Shown here: in pieces, positions 24,801 to 31,217 of the stretch
Layout: each line of letters opens with the position of its first letter
Position numbering within the stretch: position 1 is the first letter of the stretch
DNA from: Metellina segmentata
Lineage: Eukaryota > Arthropoda > Arachnida > Araneae > Tetragnathidae
Direction: 5' to 3'
Assembly (NCBI GenBank): GCA_947359465.1
Contig: OX375880.1
Span: 25,806,714 to 25,870,713 of the forward strand
Length of the DNA: 64,000 bases
The notes under the pieces: generated by a model
Databases searched by the model: none
Told to the model about the DNA's origin: nothing
What the model saw: the letters and a program-made list of their open reading frames with translations, nothing else
Translations under genes and position numbers: made by a program

Positions 24801-27800
24801 TAGAAAAAGTGCTATATGAGAGTGGGAATGTGATTTTGTTTACTGGTATCAAACAATAGATACTGCGCCTATTAGTTCAATAACTTCTTTTCATTTCCAA
24901 TTCCCGACTATCAACTAGGGATGCGACATCGATAGCAAAACATCGATGTTTTGAAACATCGATGTTCAAAATTAAAACATCGATGTTGATAATACATCGA
25001 CCCAAAAACATCGATGTTTTTAAACATCGATGTTTTTAAAATTCAGTGTATTTAAACTTTTTCCCCCATTTCTTAAAACTGGTTTAGCAATTATTAATGC
25101 GACATCGACAGCAAAACATCGATGTTTTTAAAATTCAGTGTATTTAAACTTTTTCCCCCATTTCTTAAAACTGGTTTAGCAATTATTGATGCGACATCGA
25201 CAGCAAAACATCGATGTTTTGAAACTTTGATGTTCAAAATTAAAACATCGATATTGATAGTACATCGTATCAAACCGTCGATGTTTTTAAAATTCAGTGT
25301 ATTTAAATTTTTCCCCATTTCTTAAAACTGGTTTAGCAACTATTGATGCGACATCGACAGCAAAACATCGATGTTCAAAATTAAAACATTGATGTTGATA
25401 ATACATCGCCCACAAACCATCGATGTTTTTAAAATTCAGGGTATTTAAACTTGTTTCCCCATTTCTTAAATCTGGTTGAGCAACTAGTGATGCGACATCG
25501 GCTCCAATACATCGATGTTTTTTTCTAAAACATCAATGTTTAGAAAACATCGATATCGATGTTTTATTCTACTTTTATTATCCTACTTTTCAGATCCTTC
25601 ATCCTTGGTCACTTTGGTCTAAAAGTATGTTCAATTTGCTAATTATAAAAGTTATGCTACTCGGATATTTTTTTAATTTTTATAACGGTACTTTTTTCAT
25701 TTAAAAATAAAACATCGACAACGTAAAAACATCGACAACGTAAAAACATCGACAAGTATAAACATCGATGTTACAAAAACATCGACCCCAATACATCGAT
25801 GTTAAATACATCGATGTTTTTTAAAAAAACATCGATGTTTTGAAAACATCGACATCTATGCGCTTACGAACCGGGAATCCAACCCGGGATCTACTGTGTG
25901 GAAACAAGCACTATGGCCACTAAGAGAGAATTTTTTCTCAAGTTAAATGTAGGCGGTGATATACTAAGGCGATACGTGTTTCCTGTACGTATTTTGAACA
26001 TTACGTCTGTTGGCTCGTTTCTAAAACACGATTTCTACAGTTAAAGTTCCAAAGAATCACTTCAGAATTGATGTATACTAGTTGATTTTGGTCAACACCG
26101 GTTAGATTAAATGCCAAGCGTTGCCAAATGGCGACAAACTACAGTTGAAGTTAACCCTTATATATATCATGCAAGAACGTGTGAACGGCAGTAGCAGACA
26201 TTTTTTGGTTAGTTTTAATTGAAAATCTCTCACATACCAGCTAGAAAGTGTATTTCAATAACTGAAATTGGCTTTCAATTATTTAACAAAATGTATTCCA
26301 AGAAAAAGGAGCAACGTATCTTATTTCTTAATGTATAAACGAATCATTCTCAATAACATACGCACATAATATTGTCTCGAAGTCAATAATGTACTTTTTC
26401 AAAATATATACCGAGCAATAATGTATCCAGTTTCATTTAGTAGATCATGAACAAGATGTTATAGTTATAATTAATATCAAAATATATAAACTAACAGTAA
26501 AAAGTCGTATTTTGATTTCTAAGACACCAAAGAAACACTTGAAAGGAAATTCTCACTATAAAGCAGTATAGGTGTTACAAATATAGCCCCTGTGCTTAAT
26601 ATAACTTACTCGTGTTTGCAAGCTACTATGACATCTATGAGTTTATGTAGTTACCTTGACGGTCTAGGGCAGGGGTTCCCAACATTTTAGTAACTGCGCA
26701 CCACGTGAAATTTTTAGCGTACCACCAGTTCTATATTTTTTTAGAAACATATATCTAATGTCAGAAAAGTGCGCAATGGCTTGTTTTATTTTAATTAAAA
26801 TACTAAGAAAGCTTCATATATTATGATTAATGCACTTGTATTTCGTATTAATGTTTTAATAAAGAAAAAAATAAAACGATTGTTGAAAATTAGTTTTATT
26901 TTTTACTCACAGGTCTAAAAACAAATAATTGTCTCGTGCGTATTTCTCATACATAAAAATAAAGGAATTCTTCGTAAAACGATTTGACAGGGAAAGATAT
27001 CAACTTAATTTCGCCGAGATAGCCATTGAGTAGAAATAGATAATCAGCAACAAAGTTTCTCTTTAAATAATGTGCTACTGTTAGCGTCATTTATTACAAT
27101 GTAATAAAAACGTTAATCACAAAATTGATTTCATATGATCCCATTTTTCCTATAAGGAGGTTGTGTGTACATACTAAAAAATCGAACAAACATCGTAGAA
27201 TATTTGGGCCGCTCGTATCGTCCTTGCGTACCACCTGAAACGTTGCCGAGTACCACCGGTTGGGAATCCCTGGTCTATGGTTTTGCCAGACGTAGCGTCA
27301 CGGGCAAGTTTCCTATCAGTTATATCAACAACACTATTGCATCTGAAGTATTTGAGGCAGTGATAAATGTATTTTTTGTCTCCAGTCGATTCAGGGAATA
27401 TCCAGGTGAGTGTTTCCAAATCATAATTTCCTTTATATGACTTGAAAGTACATTAAATATAAGTACTAAAGGGGTAGGTAGGTATGTTATACTAGAAACT
27501 CGTTTTTAATAGTAGCTCCTAATTTTGCCTGGTGGGTGGTGATATGAACAGGGGTGGGCGATATTAGGAACCCACTCTTAAAAATTCTCTTGGGAAATAT
27601 TTTGAAGTTTACTAGTTAACCTAAACTGATACAAGTAAAGAAGGTATATGATATCTGGAAACCAAAGGTGAATAGTCCCTAGAGATATTTAGTTTCCAGT
27701 TTGATTTCCCAACCCAGGAGGCTGAGATACAGATAAAATAGTTAGGGTAGGCGATACATGGTACACCTACCCTAATCAAGACAAAAGCATGTTGCAAATA

Positions 27801-30800
27801 CTTATTTTTGACGTGAATAAGTAAAATTATTATTTTGAAGTGAATTATTATTTTGAAGATTAATAAGTCTTTAAATAGGAGCAGTACAGAAAAAGCCTCA
27901 CACCTGTTTTGTCAAATGATTTCAAAACTAGAAGAAACACCCAGAAGATAAATATAGCATCGTGCAGACAGAGAATGTTCGTATCGGACAAGACCTTAGT
28001 AACGAGTGGGCAGAGACACTGGGGAGTGGTCCGAAATCTGACGTAATTCTACGGTGCTGGGCGAACTTTGGGTCAGTGTAACTTTGGATTGAGGGGCGTG
28101 AGGACTACATAAGTGATATTATTCGAGAGCGAACGAACTACACAAAAATCGCAGGCCTTTAATTAAATCAATAAATTATAATTTAACATTTCTATCAAAC
28201 TGCACTTAAATTATTCAAACTGTAAATTAACTGCAGAATATTCCCAATACAATCGTTCAAACTGTAAATAAACCGTAGAATATTCCCAATACAATCGTTC
28301 AAACTGTAAATAAACCGTAGAATATTTCCAATACAATCGTTCAAACTGTAAATTAACTGTAGAATATTCCCAATACGAAATCGTTCAAGCTTTCTATGAT
28401 TGTTTCATTCATTCCACAATCCAACATCTGGCGCGAAAATTCTACGTCTAAGCTACGGTTTCTGTCCTTGATACAACCTAATAAATAAATATCGCAAAAA
28501 CTAACCCCGAAGTTTGAGAAGGCAAGTAGTTAAACTCCCCGCTTGAACCATGTTAGGTTTTTGTTGATGATTTTTGTTTTCAAGAAATTTGTATAATTGT
28601 TTTTGCTGCTTGTATGGCATACCTGTCAGACATGAATCCAAAGAGCGGTGTTCCGATGGTAATCCCGACAAACATCAAACTGAGGACAAGACTGCTGTAA
28701 TGGTCGTCTTTGCACACCATGTTCCACTGAAATGACCGAAAAGAAAAACGAATCGTTTTCGGGCGATTAGCAAAATGAACCATCGCTAAAAAGGACGCAA
28801 ACAACATCGAAATCTTATACAGAAAGAAACAACTATACCCTGCAAAAGGTAATAATGAATGTTCGACAACCAAACTTTAAATAGTAAAATGACAAGCATG
28901 TAACCTTATCGTCATAAAAGGAATTAAGGTTTCAAAACATTGAAAATATTATCTTAGATTAGTACGAATGCCAACATAAGAAAATGAATGTTTTGCAAAA
29001 CTAAGAAGATTACACAGTAGAATATCCTGAAACCAAACTATGTCTCTAAATAAATGAATATTAAGCATCGTAAAAGATTTCAAGTTATTCAAATAATAAA
29101 ATAGTCAAGACCACTATAAAAGAAAGAAGACAGAATCAAAATGTATCATACTCTACATTAAAATAAAATATTGCAACCCACAAAAAGAAAAGGCCAACAG
29201 TATCATTCATTTAATTCGAATAATCTCCAGAACAAAATGAAGAAATAGACTCTCGAAAAGTTATTAAAAGATGATATTTTAAATGTAAGCAATTGTGTAT
29301 CATCAAAGCATCACCATAAACAATATTCAGTGGAATTAATTGAACATGAACAAGTGTGACATTGAACAAAACACGCAAGAGAATGAGAAATGTTATTGAG
29401 TGATATTCAAATAAATTTATTTTAATAATTTTAACCGACCACAATACATAGCAAGCTAGTGGAAACACTGATGTGTAGATTCATAAGACGTGTGTCAGTT
29501 CAAAGAGTATAAACATCTGCATGAATATTACCAGAAATAAATCTGTACCTGAATCTCCTATTCTTACTAATTTAAGTAAATACTATATTAGTACTTAAAG
29601 GCAATTTATGCATTCAAAAAGGGTCTGTACCAATTAATTGTGTAACGACTTTTACTGAAACTTTATTTTATCCATTCCTAAATCTTTCATAATAAATAGT
29701 AATTTAAATGATTAATTGGTCCATGCAGTAAAACTAAAGTGTAAAAAATTTCATCCCTATTTATTGATATCTTTTGACTTCCCAAGGGGTTCAAACCCTC
29801 CAAAAAGATCAAAATTCGGATATTTTTTATAAAAATAAAAATGTTTACAACTACGTTCTAATAATGCACAAAAGTAAGCTAATACATTCAATATTAACGG
29901 TAAAAAAATTGCTCAGATCGGTACATATCTTCTGCCTCCCCAACGGAGGCCAAATATCGGAAAAAACTAATCAACAGTTTTTACCATAATTGCAAAAGTC
30001 GATATTTTTCAAAAATGTCATTTTTTCTGCTATTTGACCCCCGTTGGGGAGGCAGAAGATATGTATCGATCTAAACAATTTTTTTTACCGTTTATGTTGA
30101 ATGTATTAGCTTACTTTGCGCAAATTTAGAACGTAAGTGTAAACATTTTTATTTAAAAAAAAAAAAACGAATTTTGATCTTTTTGGAGGGTCAGAACGCA
30201 TTGGGTAGGCAAAAGATATCATTAAATCGTTATGAAATTTTTTACCCATTAGTTTAACTGCATGAACCAACTTTTCCGCACTATTAGAACGTGACAGCAA
30301 AAAAAAAAAAAACCTTTTTTTCGGCCCACCCTACTTAAATGTTTTTATAGATTTTGATTAATTTTCATCATTTATTTGCTATTCCCCAGAGAACACCACC
30401 TATCAAGTAAATGAGCTAATTATAGCACTAAACATCTTAAAAGTAAATATACTTGAAGAAAGTTACTATAAGAACTGTGTCACAAAATACCGTTGTCATC
30501 AGTGTATCTCACGCTTCATTTCAGTAAATTTTTAACATCAACTTCTGACAGAAAATTTAAAGGAATGTCAATTCAGTTTGACTGAAGATAACCCAAGGAT
30601 AAATCTTACTGTATTTCCTTAGCAATTTTCTATAATTTGTATATCAATTAACTTTCATGTGAGAGACGAATGTTTTTTGTATACACCACTCAATTCCTGA
30701 ATTGTTTGTATGGTTTAAATCAAATGTTCTTGGAATAGATATTTATTATTCAGATTACAAACTCTTTATATTAATTGAAAATGTATTGCCATTTGAATTC

Positions 30801-31217
30801 TATACCTACATCAATAAAACATTGATTCGAGACAATTCAGTATATACTTACTCTCGTAACAGAAGTCGCGTCGTAATGTGTTGTATCGAACTGCCAGCCA
30901 TTGTTACACTCCTTCGTCGGCCATTTTGCATCAACGGAAAAGTTCTCTGACTTCATCGCCTCTGCATAATCGATGTCATACATCGAACATCGAGGATCAT
31001 GTTGAGGACTGACTAATTGTCTTTGGGCTTCGATGGTGAAGTTCGATTTTGACACCTCTGGCACGAAGCACCAGTGGTCGGGGATGCTGGCCAAGAAGAT
31101 GGAACTCATGGAAAACCACGGAATAACCATAGAACTTGGAATGAGGAAAACGATGACTAGGAATTTCTGGTACGGTCCGAAGCTCCCGACGTCTTGTAGA
31201 ATGTCTTCGAATATCAT
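652..31217 (-). CDS. SLC22-family organic cation/carnitine-type transporter, 10 coding exons, complete
   Basis: Predicted 589-aa, 12-TM major facilitator that would move organic cations, carnitine-like solutes or anions across the plasma membrane. Exons join in frame at 31217-30852, 28726-28623, 24281-24127, 22669-22501, 18859-18727, 16756-16644, 11674-11460, 10046-9865, 7801-7638 and 820-652; every intron is GT..AG. Family marks: N-terminal FEDIL-DVGSFGPYQ; large first extracellular loop with C50, C77, C104, C127 and sequons N59 and N92; MFS signature SDRVGRKPT (155-163), created by the exon 2/3 splice; PESPCWL (268-274) before the central cytoplasmic loop; ESMGRR between TM8 and TM9; APELFPT-LRAVGMG in TM11; PETL-QTLP after TM12. 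The length fits SLC22 (about 550 aa). I chose the ATG at 31217 because it gives the canonical N-terminus; an upstream in-frame TTG at 31232 is not a plausible start. The substrate cannot be read from sequence. The introns are loaded with transposons, none of which breaks an exon. Confidence 0.93.
1030..1565. mobile_element. Non-autonomous hAT element
   Basis: Ends CAGGGCTCGAAATA and TATTTCGAGGCCTG are inverted repeats, and the 8-bp duplication ATATAGTC flanks it at 1022-1029 and 1566-1573. The interior repeats a GTGCACCT motif and has no coding capacity. Lies in SLC22 intron 9. Confidence 0.85.
1666..2878 (+). mobile_element. Degenerate Tc1-like transposon
   Basis: TA-flanked (1664-1665 and 2879-2880), with imperfect terminal repeats of about 27 bp containing GCAAAAGTCATGGGATA. 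It carries the decayed transposase at 1814-2868. Located in SLC22 intron 9, next to the hAT copy. Confidence 0.85.
1814..2868 (+). pseudogene. Tc1-like transposase pseudogene
   Basis: The start ATG at 1814 opens MAARRELTEFESGMLVGARR, the usual Tc1 helix-turn-helix N-terminus. The frame is then broken by stops and shifts. The C-terminal half is open from 2316 and holds FQDDDAPCHRS, WFEEHSG and NPIEYLWD. I count 36 residues between the second Asp and the Glu, not the classical 34. Inactive. Confidence 0.85.
2921..3216 (+). mobile_element. tRNA-derived SINE, near full-length
   Basis: The head GCCCGGTTGGAAGAGTAACG followed by GCGAGTTCGAATCG resembles tRNA A- and B-box promoter elements. The body (GTGGGGTTCCAGCTCAGGCG, CATCTGACC) and tail (CGACGTTAGTTAAAAT) recur in at least eight other places in this window. 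Confidence 0.8.
3233..3972 (+). mobile_element. Deletion derivative of a DD41D mariner-like element with long TIRs
   Basis: TA-flanked. The terminal repeats at 3233-3354 and 3851-3972 start CAGGGTGGTCCCGAATTCAT and match at all but about one of 122 positions, implying a recent insertion. Between them lies only the C-terminal part of a transposase. It sits directly downstream of a SINE in SLC22 intron 9. Confidence 0.9.
3367..3795 (+). pseudogene. C-terminal transposase fragment, DD41D type
   Basis: 142-codon open frame with the second catalytic Asp in FQHDGAPAHFS and the third in SPDLSSLDYFLWG, 41 residues apart and ending in Asp. That is the DD41D spacing known for rosa/Visitor-like mariner relatives. 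The N-terminal DNA-binding region and first Asp are missing, so it cannot be active alone. Its ATG lies just inside the left TIR. Confidence 0.85.
4433..4603 (+). mobile_element. 5'-truncated SINE with 12-bp target duplication
   Basis: Same body and tail as the SINE at 2.9 kb but lacking the tRNA head. Flanked by CATGTCCTCGAC at 4421-4432 and 4604-4615, an exact duplication typical of target-primed reverse transcription. Ends in AAATTAC. Confidence 0.88.
5601..6313 (+). mobile_element. hAT element copy A, internally deleted
   Basis: Starts CAGTGGTCCCCAACCCCACC and ends GGTTGGGTAGCACTG. A fragment near 5850-6002 encodes ADKVAAFKAKL and GILDMFQTLAG, seen again in copies B and C. It abuts copy B directly at 6313/6314, so no clean 8-bp duplication can be assigned. 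Confidence 0.8.
6314..7583 (+). mobile_element. hAT element copy B, 3'-truncated, with nested LINE
   Basis: Starts CATTGGTCCCCAACCCCCGG immediately after copy A. It carries a hAT transposase C-terminal region: GETEPKHSF, HELVRNGSA, ATTALKSLLP, then frame breaks before the dimerisation motif. It loses the terminal repeat after GCGGCGATA at 7583. A LINE fragment is inserted at 7081-7332. Confidence 0.82.
7081..7332 (+). mobile_element. LINE 3'-end fragment (reverse-transcriptase C-terminus)
   Basis: Encodes ETAHHILFECEAL and VKSLLAFLKESGFL followed by a stop, the cysteine/histidine tail seen in Jockey-like non-LTR retrotransposons. It ends in a short TATGAA repeat. CCCCCAGATGA (7070-7080) and CCCCCTGATGA (7333-7343) look like an 11-bp target duplication with one change. 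The same host site is uninterrupted in copy C. Confidence 0.82.
7638..7801 (-). CDS. SLC22 coding exon 9
   Basis: Acceptor ATTTTACAG. Encodes TM12 and the post-TM12 motif LPETLDQTLPQTV. It ends GGAAG|GTAAGT; read through, the frame hits TAA at 7636-7634, so splicing is needed for the long C-terminus. Confidence 0.9.
7897..8240 (+). repeat. Helitron-like dispersed repeat (5' part)
   Basis: TTATAAAAGGAAGTGTTT, then TCTATGGCACTTACAGTAAT, GAGATTTGGCACACAGGTAG and TTTTTTGCAATTTTTG. Homologous stretches occur at 39455 (+) and near 57340 (-). The TCTCTACTATTATAAAAGGA start of the 39-kb copy resembles Helitron 5' ends. Non-coding here. Confidence 0.55.
8250..9040. other. Intron 8 sequence without recognisable content
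   Basis: AT-rich intronic DNA between exons 8 and 9. I see no open frame with family motifs, no terminal repeats and no RNA gene. Confidence 0.6.
9046..9551 (-). mobile_element. Tc1-like (DD34E) deletion derivative
   Basis: TA-flanked. Inverted ends CACTATGTGGACATAAGTAT and CACTATGGACAAAAGTAT. On the minus strand it encodes FFQHDQTTHHTAKRVLNWF and, after a frameshift, APIEHLWDELE; 34 residues separate Asp and Glu. The N-terminal half is deleted. Its distal half was copied by the tandem duplication at 9370-9876. Confidence 0.85.
9370..9876. repeat. Tandem duplication spanning the exon 8 donor and a Tc1 end
   Basis: 9370-9615 and 9629-9876 are near-identical (offset 259-261 bp; copy 2 has an extra CA in the Tc1 end). 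Each contains part of the Tc1 element, intron sequence, a GTAAGG splice donor and the last 12 bp of exon 8. Copy 2 joins the real exon; copy 1 is a detached duplicate inside the intron. Confidence 0.93.
9865..10046 (-). CDS. SLC22 coding exon 8
   Basis: Acceptor TTGTATTACAG, donor TTG|GTAAGG. Encodes TM10-TM11 with APELFPTSLRAVGMG and ends IAPYIVYL in phase 0. The last 12 bp and the donor are duplicated about 260 bp into the following intron. Confidence 0.92.
10535..10798 (-). mobile_element. SINE copy, diverged
   Basis: Reverse-complement SINE: GGTCAGATGAGGAG, GGCACCCCACTCTCCCAGCT, then a tRNA-like head (GAGTTGCAAACTTGTAACC, TCGTTAATCC) with many substitutions. Confidence 0.75.
10808..11305. 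repeat. Minisatellite, ~63-bp unit, about 8 copies
   Basis: Diverged repeats around CGTAGTCTAAATTCTTTCTT, GGCGCGATTCTTATAACTTT and CAAGGTACAACTGCTGCACT. Lies in SLC22 intron 7, about 150 bp from exon 7. Confidence 0.9.
11460..11674 (-). CDS. SLC22 coding exon 7
   Basis: Acceptor GATTTTTGCAG. Encodes ISGCMPYYG, NLAGNEYLNFF and ESMGRRW, i.e. the end of TM7 through TM8-TM9. The donor CAG|GTGATC departs from consensus at +4 to +6 but is required by phase. A plus-strand open frame over this exon (11276-11596) is its antisense shadow. Confidence 0.9.
11757..12073 (+). mobile_element. tRNA-derived SINE, full-length
   Basis: Clearest family member: head ACCGGTCTGGTGGTTAAGGT (A-box-like) and CTAGTTCGAATCCG (B-box-like), body GAGAGTGGGGTGCCAGCTCA and CATCTGACCGTGGTTC, end CGTTAATTAAAAAATACC. 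Intron 6. Confidence 0.88.
12155..12245 (-). mobile_element. SINE 3' fragment
   Basis: ACGTCCCACAACGGGCTATT and AAAAGGATCACAA correspond to the SINE tail in reverse; heavily diverged. Confidence 0.55.
12353..12676 (-). mobile_element. tRNA-derived SINE, full-length, inverted
   Basis: Reverse complement of the 11.8-kb copy, from ACGTCGTACTAGAGCAACAC to ACCAGACCGGTTGGTCGGCT. The two form an inverted pair ~280 bp apart in intron 6. Confidence 0.87.
12798..12903 (-). mobile_element. SINE, 3' portion, split by a pogo-like element
   Basis: GGCTATTGGTGACGTCAGGG to CCATGGTCAGATGACAATG matches the SINE tail and body in reverse. The match stops at the TA beside the pogo-like element and resumes at 15925. 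Confidence 0.82.
13640..15562 (+). pseudogene. pogo/Tigger-type (DDE_1) transposase pseudogene
   Basis: Fragments in order: VTICGFMNASANSIPHYLVF (from 13695), then NGAPPGTAGDAT and NPAVLVIDNN (second catalytic Asp region, followed at once by a stop); then VVVTLPPHTSNKLQPLDKTV (13980-14050) and NPVRTISIYEISSLLG to KGFS, where a hAT interrupts. The frame resumes with ATGIWPFNREMF (15000) and ends in a basic C-terminal stretch (15146-15562). The N-terminal DNA-binding half is missing and stops are present. Confidence 0.85.
14191..14990. mobile_element. Non-autonomous hAT-like element nested in the pogo transposase
   Basis: Ends CAGGGTGGCAAC and GTTACCGCCCTG are inverted repeats. Subterminal TTCCCTGAT motifs are repeated several times at both ends, typical of a widespread non-autonomous hAT type. 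Only a five-T stretch is shared by the flanks, so the expected 8-bp duplication is not confirmed. No coding capacity. Confidence 0.75.
15925..16098 (-). mobile_element. SINE, 5' portion, continuation of 12798-12903
   Basis: CTTGAGCTTCACTCTCCG to CTACTGCGGCCCC completes the body and tRNA-like head of the SINE split by the pogo-like element. Confidence 0.8.
16644..16756 (-). CDS. SLC22 coding exon 6
   Basis: Encodes the second half of the intracellular loop, with the PLDFIRYPKLRRRF segment leading into TM7. Acceptor TTATTTTAG, donor GTATGT. It ends in phase 2, and the next exon supplies the G of a Trp codon. Confidence 0.9.
16860..17690. other. Intron 5 sequence, no gene seen
   Basis: AT-rich. 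Short overlapping frames near 17118-17355 have no recognisable motifs. 17390-17690 may be the body of the Helitron whose 3' end is at 17833. Confidence 0.5.
17700..17833 (+). mobile_element. Helitron 3' end
   Basis: AGCGAGCAGGGGCGGAGCCC CCTAG followed by T: a GC hairpin then CTAG|T, the canonical Helitron terminus. Upstream short palindromes (GATTGCTACGCAATC, TTCGCGAAG) also fit. The 5' end was not located. Confidence 0.75.
18727..18859 (-). CDS. SLC22 coding exon 5
   Basis: Short exon between acceptor TTTACTTTAG and donor GTGAGT. Encodes VLPESPCWLISQQRYKDA, the family hallmark PESPxWL, and the start of the large intracellular loop. The splice completes a Lys codon from exon 4. Confidence 0.92.
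18900..19200. other. Intron 4 sequence beside exon 5
   Basis: Short plus-strand open frames (18946-19182) carry no family motifs. I see no repeat structure. Confidence 0.5.
19209..19594. mobile_element. Non-autonomous DNA transposon with ~90-bp TIRs
   Basis: Inverted ends GGCCCGGTGCACACAT..., continuing through CAACGTGCGGCGCC, about 90% matched over ~90 bp. The flanks share TA. GC-rich ends, AT-rich core, no coding frame. Superfamily unresolved. SINE-like sequence follows at 19598-19650. Confidence 0.8.
19724..20148. mobile_element. Second copy of the GGCCCGGTGCACAC element, left end truncated
   Basis: Repeats the ACGTGCGGCGCCG arm and the ACATATTCTATCGAAGAAAA core of the 19.2-kb copy and ends ATGTGTGCACCGGGAC. 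The outermost left ~25 bp are missing. Confidence 0.75.
20240..20580 (-). pseudogene. Tc1-like transposase C-terminal fragment
   Basis: The minus strand reads GDILRPVVLPF, QPHTARVAMHCLQTFPTLSW, then shifted frames with a degenerate EHIWD region and QTIWQEIPQ-like segments, the order seen in Tc1-type transposases. Several stops and shifts; no catalytic triad intact. Confidence 0.65.
20612..20765. repeat. Non-autonomous repeat rich in AACCGGTT-like palindromes
   Basis: Begins CTAGGGATGTCAAC and contains AATAACCGGTTTTCGGTAAA and further CCGGTT/AACCGG pairs. The TAGGGATG start resembles the CATCGATG element at 24.9 kb and may be the end of a related hAT-like MITE. Confidence 0.5.
20898..21107 (+). 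mobile_element. Short non-autonomous Helitron, both ends visible
   Basis: A|TCTCTATATT at the start; the end is a GGGGGC/GCCCCC hairpin then CTAG|T. 210 bp, inserted between A and T with no duplication. Shares its interior (GCCGCAGGATTGAAAACTGT) with copies at 47.6 and 57.6 kb. Confidence 0.85.
21281..21990. repeat. Degenerate tandem repeat, ~165-190-bp unit, 4 copies
   Basis: Units start near 21281, 21453, 21635 and 21798. Each has an AACC-CTGAGG-like start, a GCTGAAAC or similar, GTCTTCCTTGCATAACTTCT-like and GATTCTTTCAACC blocks. Intron 4; no coding signal. Confidence 0.7.
22501..22669 (-). CDS. SLC22 coding exon 4
   Basis: Acceptor TTTCCTCAG and donor GTAAGT. Encodes LELVSPDIRARVNG and TM5-TM6, matching the SLC22 segment that follows TM4. 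Open in only one frame (55 codons) and phase-compatible with both neighbouring exons. Confidence 0.92.
22772..22810 (-). mobile_element. SINE fragment, interrupted by Tc1 and a CATCGATG element
   Basis: CGCCACGTAATTTTGAACCA matches the SINE body in reverse. The rest of the same SINE resumes at 23868. Confidence 0.65.
22813..23735 (-). mobile_element. Tc1-like element with 36-residue D-E spacing, one end lost
   Basis: The end CAGGTGGAGGACAAAATAAT is preceded by TA. Minus-strand transposase: RKHKQSLSEITSEMN, IRSDESSFTLF (first Asp), FQDDNAPIHTARCV (second Asp), NSIEHLWEYLESK (Glu). Two frameshifts (near 23330 and 23070) and a missing N-terminal DNA-binding region. The other end is lost where the CATCGATG sequence begins. 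Confidence 0.85.
23735..23866. repeat. CATCGATG element, right-end fragment
   Basis: Same sequence as the last ~120 bp of the 24.9-25.9 kb array but with an intact end, CATCGATGTCGCATCCC, the inverse of the GGGATGCGACATCGAT start at 24918. Confidence 0.7.
23868..24041 (-). mobile_element. SINE, 5' portion, continuation of 22772-22810
   Basis: ACACCACTCTCCAAACTTCT through TCGCAACTTTTTGATAGCTA to GCAGCCCC is the SINE body and tRNA-like head in reverse. Confidence 0.75.
24127..24281 (-). CDS. SLC22 coding exon 3
   Basis: Begins with the last base of the split Arg codon, then VGRKPT, completing the MFS loop 2-3 signature. It encodes TM3 and TM4 (VLRTLNGLC). Acceptor TTTTTAAG, donor GTAAGT, phase 1 at the end. 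Confidence 0.92.
24916..25856. repeat. CATCGATG palindromic array
   Basis: Dozens of ACATCGATGT-type palindromes inside higher-order units marked by AATTCAGTGTATTTAAAC (about 25041, 25133, 25290, 25431). The left end TAGGGATGCGACATCGAT suggests a terminal inverted repeat; the right end is cut off at 25856. Intron 2. Confidence 0.85.
25862..25927 (-). pseudogene. tRNA-like sequence (pseudogene or SINE head)
   Basis: The minus strand has TTAGTGGCCATAGTGC (A-box-like), a central loop region, then CCCGGGTTGGATTCCCGG (B box with a good T-arm stem). The acceptor stem pairs poorly, so it is probably not a functional tRNA. Confidence 0.45.
25930..26660. other. Intron 2, nothing recognised
   Basis: AT-rich non-coding DNA; no long open frame or terminal repeats. 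Confidence 0.55.
26670..27272. mobile_element. Non-autonomous hAT element
   Basis: Ends CAGGGGTTCCCAAC and GTTGGGAATCCCTG; flanks GTCTAGGG and GTCTATGG agree at 7 of 8. Subterminal TACCACC motifs at both ends. Open frames inside (27165-27440 and its antisense) have no family motifs and span the element boundary. Confidence 0.82.
27440..28200. other. Intron 2 continuation, no gene
   Basis: Contains GGGGTGGGCGATATTAGG and GTTAGGGTAGGCGATACATG, possibly a diverged direct repeat, but no coding or RNA signal. Confidence 0.45.
28214..28390. repeat. Minisatellite, ~42-bp unit, 4 copies
   Basis: TTCAAACTGTAAATTAACTG then AGAATATTCCCAATACAATCG, starting at 28214, 28257, 28299 and 28340, with few substitutions. 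About 230 bp from exon 2. Confidence 0.9.
28623..28726 (-). CDS. SLC22 coding exon 2
   Basis: The acceptor TTTCAG precedes TGG; the exon opens WNMVCKDD, the conserved end of the first extracellular loop, and continues through TM2 to FGFMSD. It ends CAG|GTATGC in phase 2, so the Arg of the SDR motif is split across the intron. Confidence 0.92.
28880..29710. other. Intron 1 sequence, no feature
   Basis: AT-rich; the minus frame at 29211-29468 lacks recognisable motifs. Confidence 0.5.
29717..30270. repeat. Large imperfect palindrome (~250-bp arms)
   Basis: The arm at 29717-29968 pairs with 30018-30270 around a ~50-nt loop. Matched blocks include GGTCCATGCAGT/ACTGCATGAACC, ATATCTTTTG/CAAAAGATAT and ATCTTCTGCCTCCCCAACGG/CCGTTGGGGAGGCAGAAGAT. 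Most likely a foldback-type MITE in SLC22 intron 1. Confidence 0.88.
30852..31217 (-). CDS. SLC22 coding exon 1 (aa 1-122)
   Basis: Encodes the N-terminus, TM1 (about residues 18-44) and the cysteine-rich extracellular loop with two N-glycosylation sequons. It starts at ATG 31217 and ends phase 0 at AGA|GTAAGT. The exon continues upstream as 27 nt of 5' UTR to an acceptor (TTTTCAG) at 31245-31246. Confidence 0.92.

Noticed and set aside
27165..27440. 91-aa plus frame
   Set aside because: Begins inside a non-autonomous hAT and continues across its end into unique DNA; not conserved-looking.
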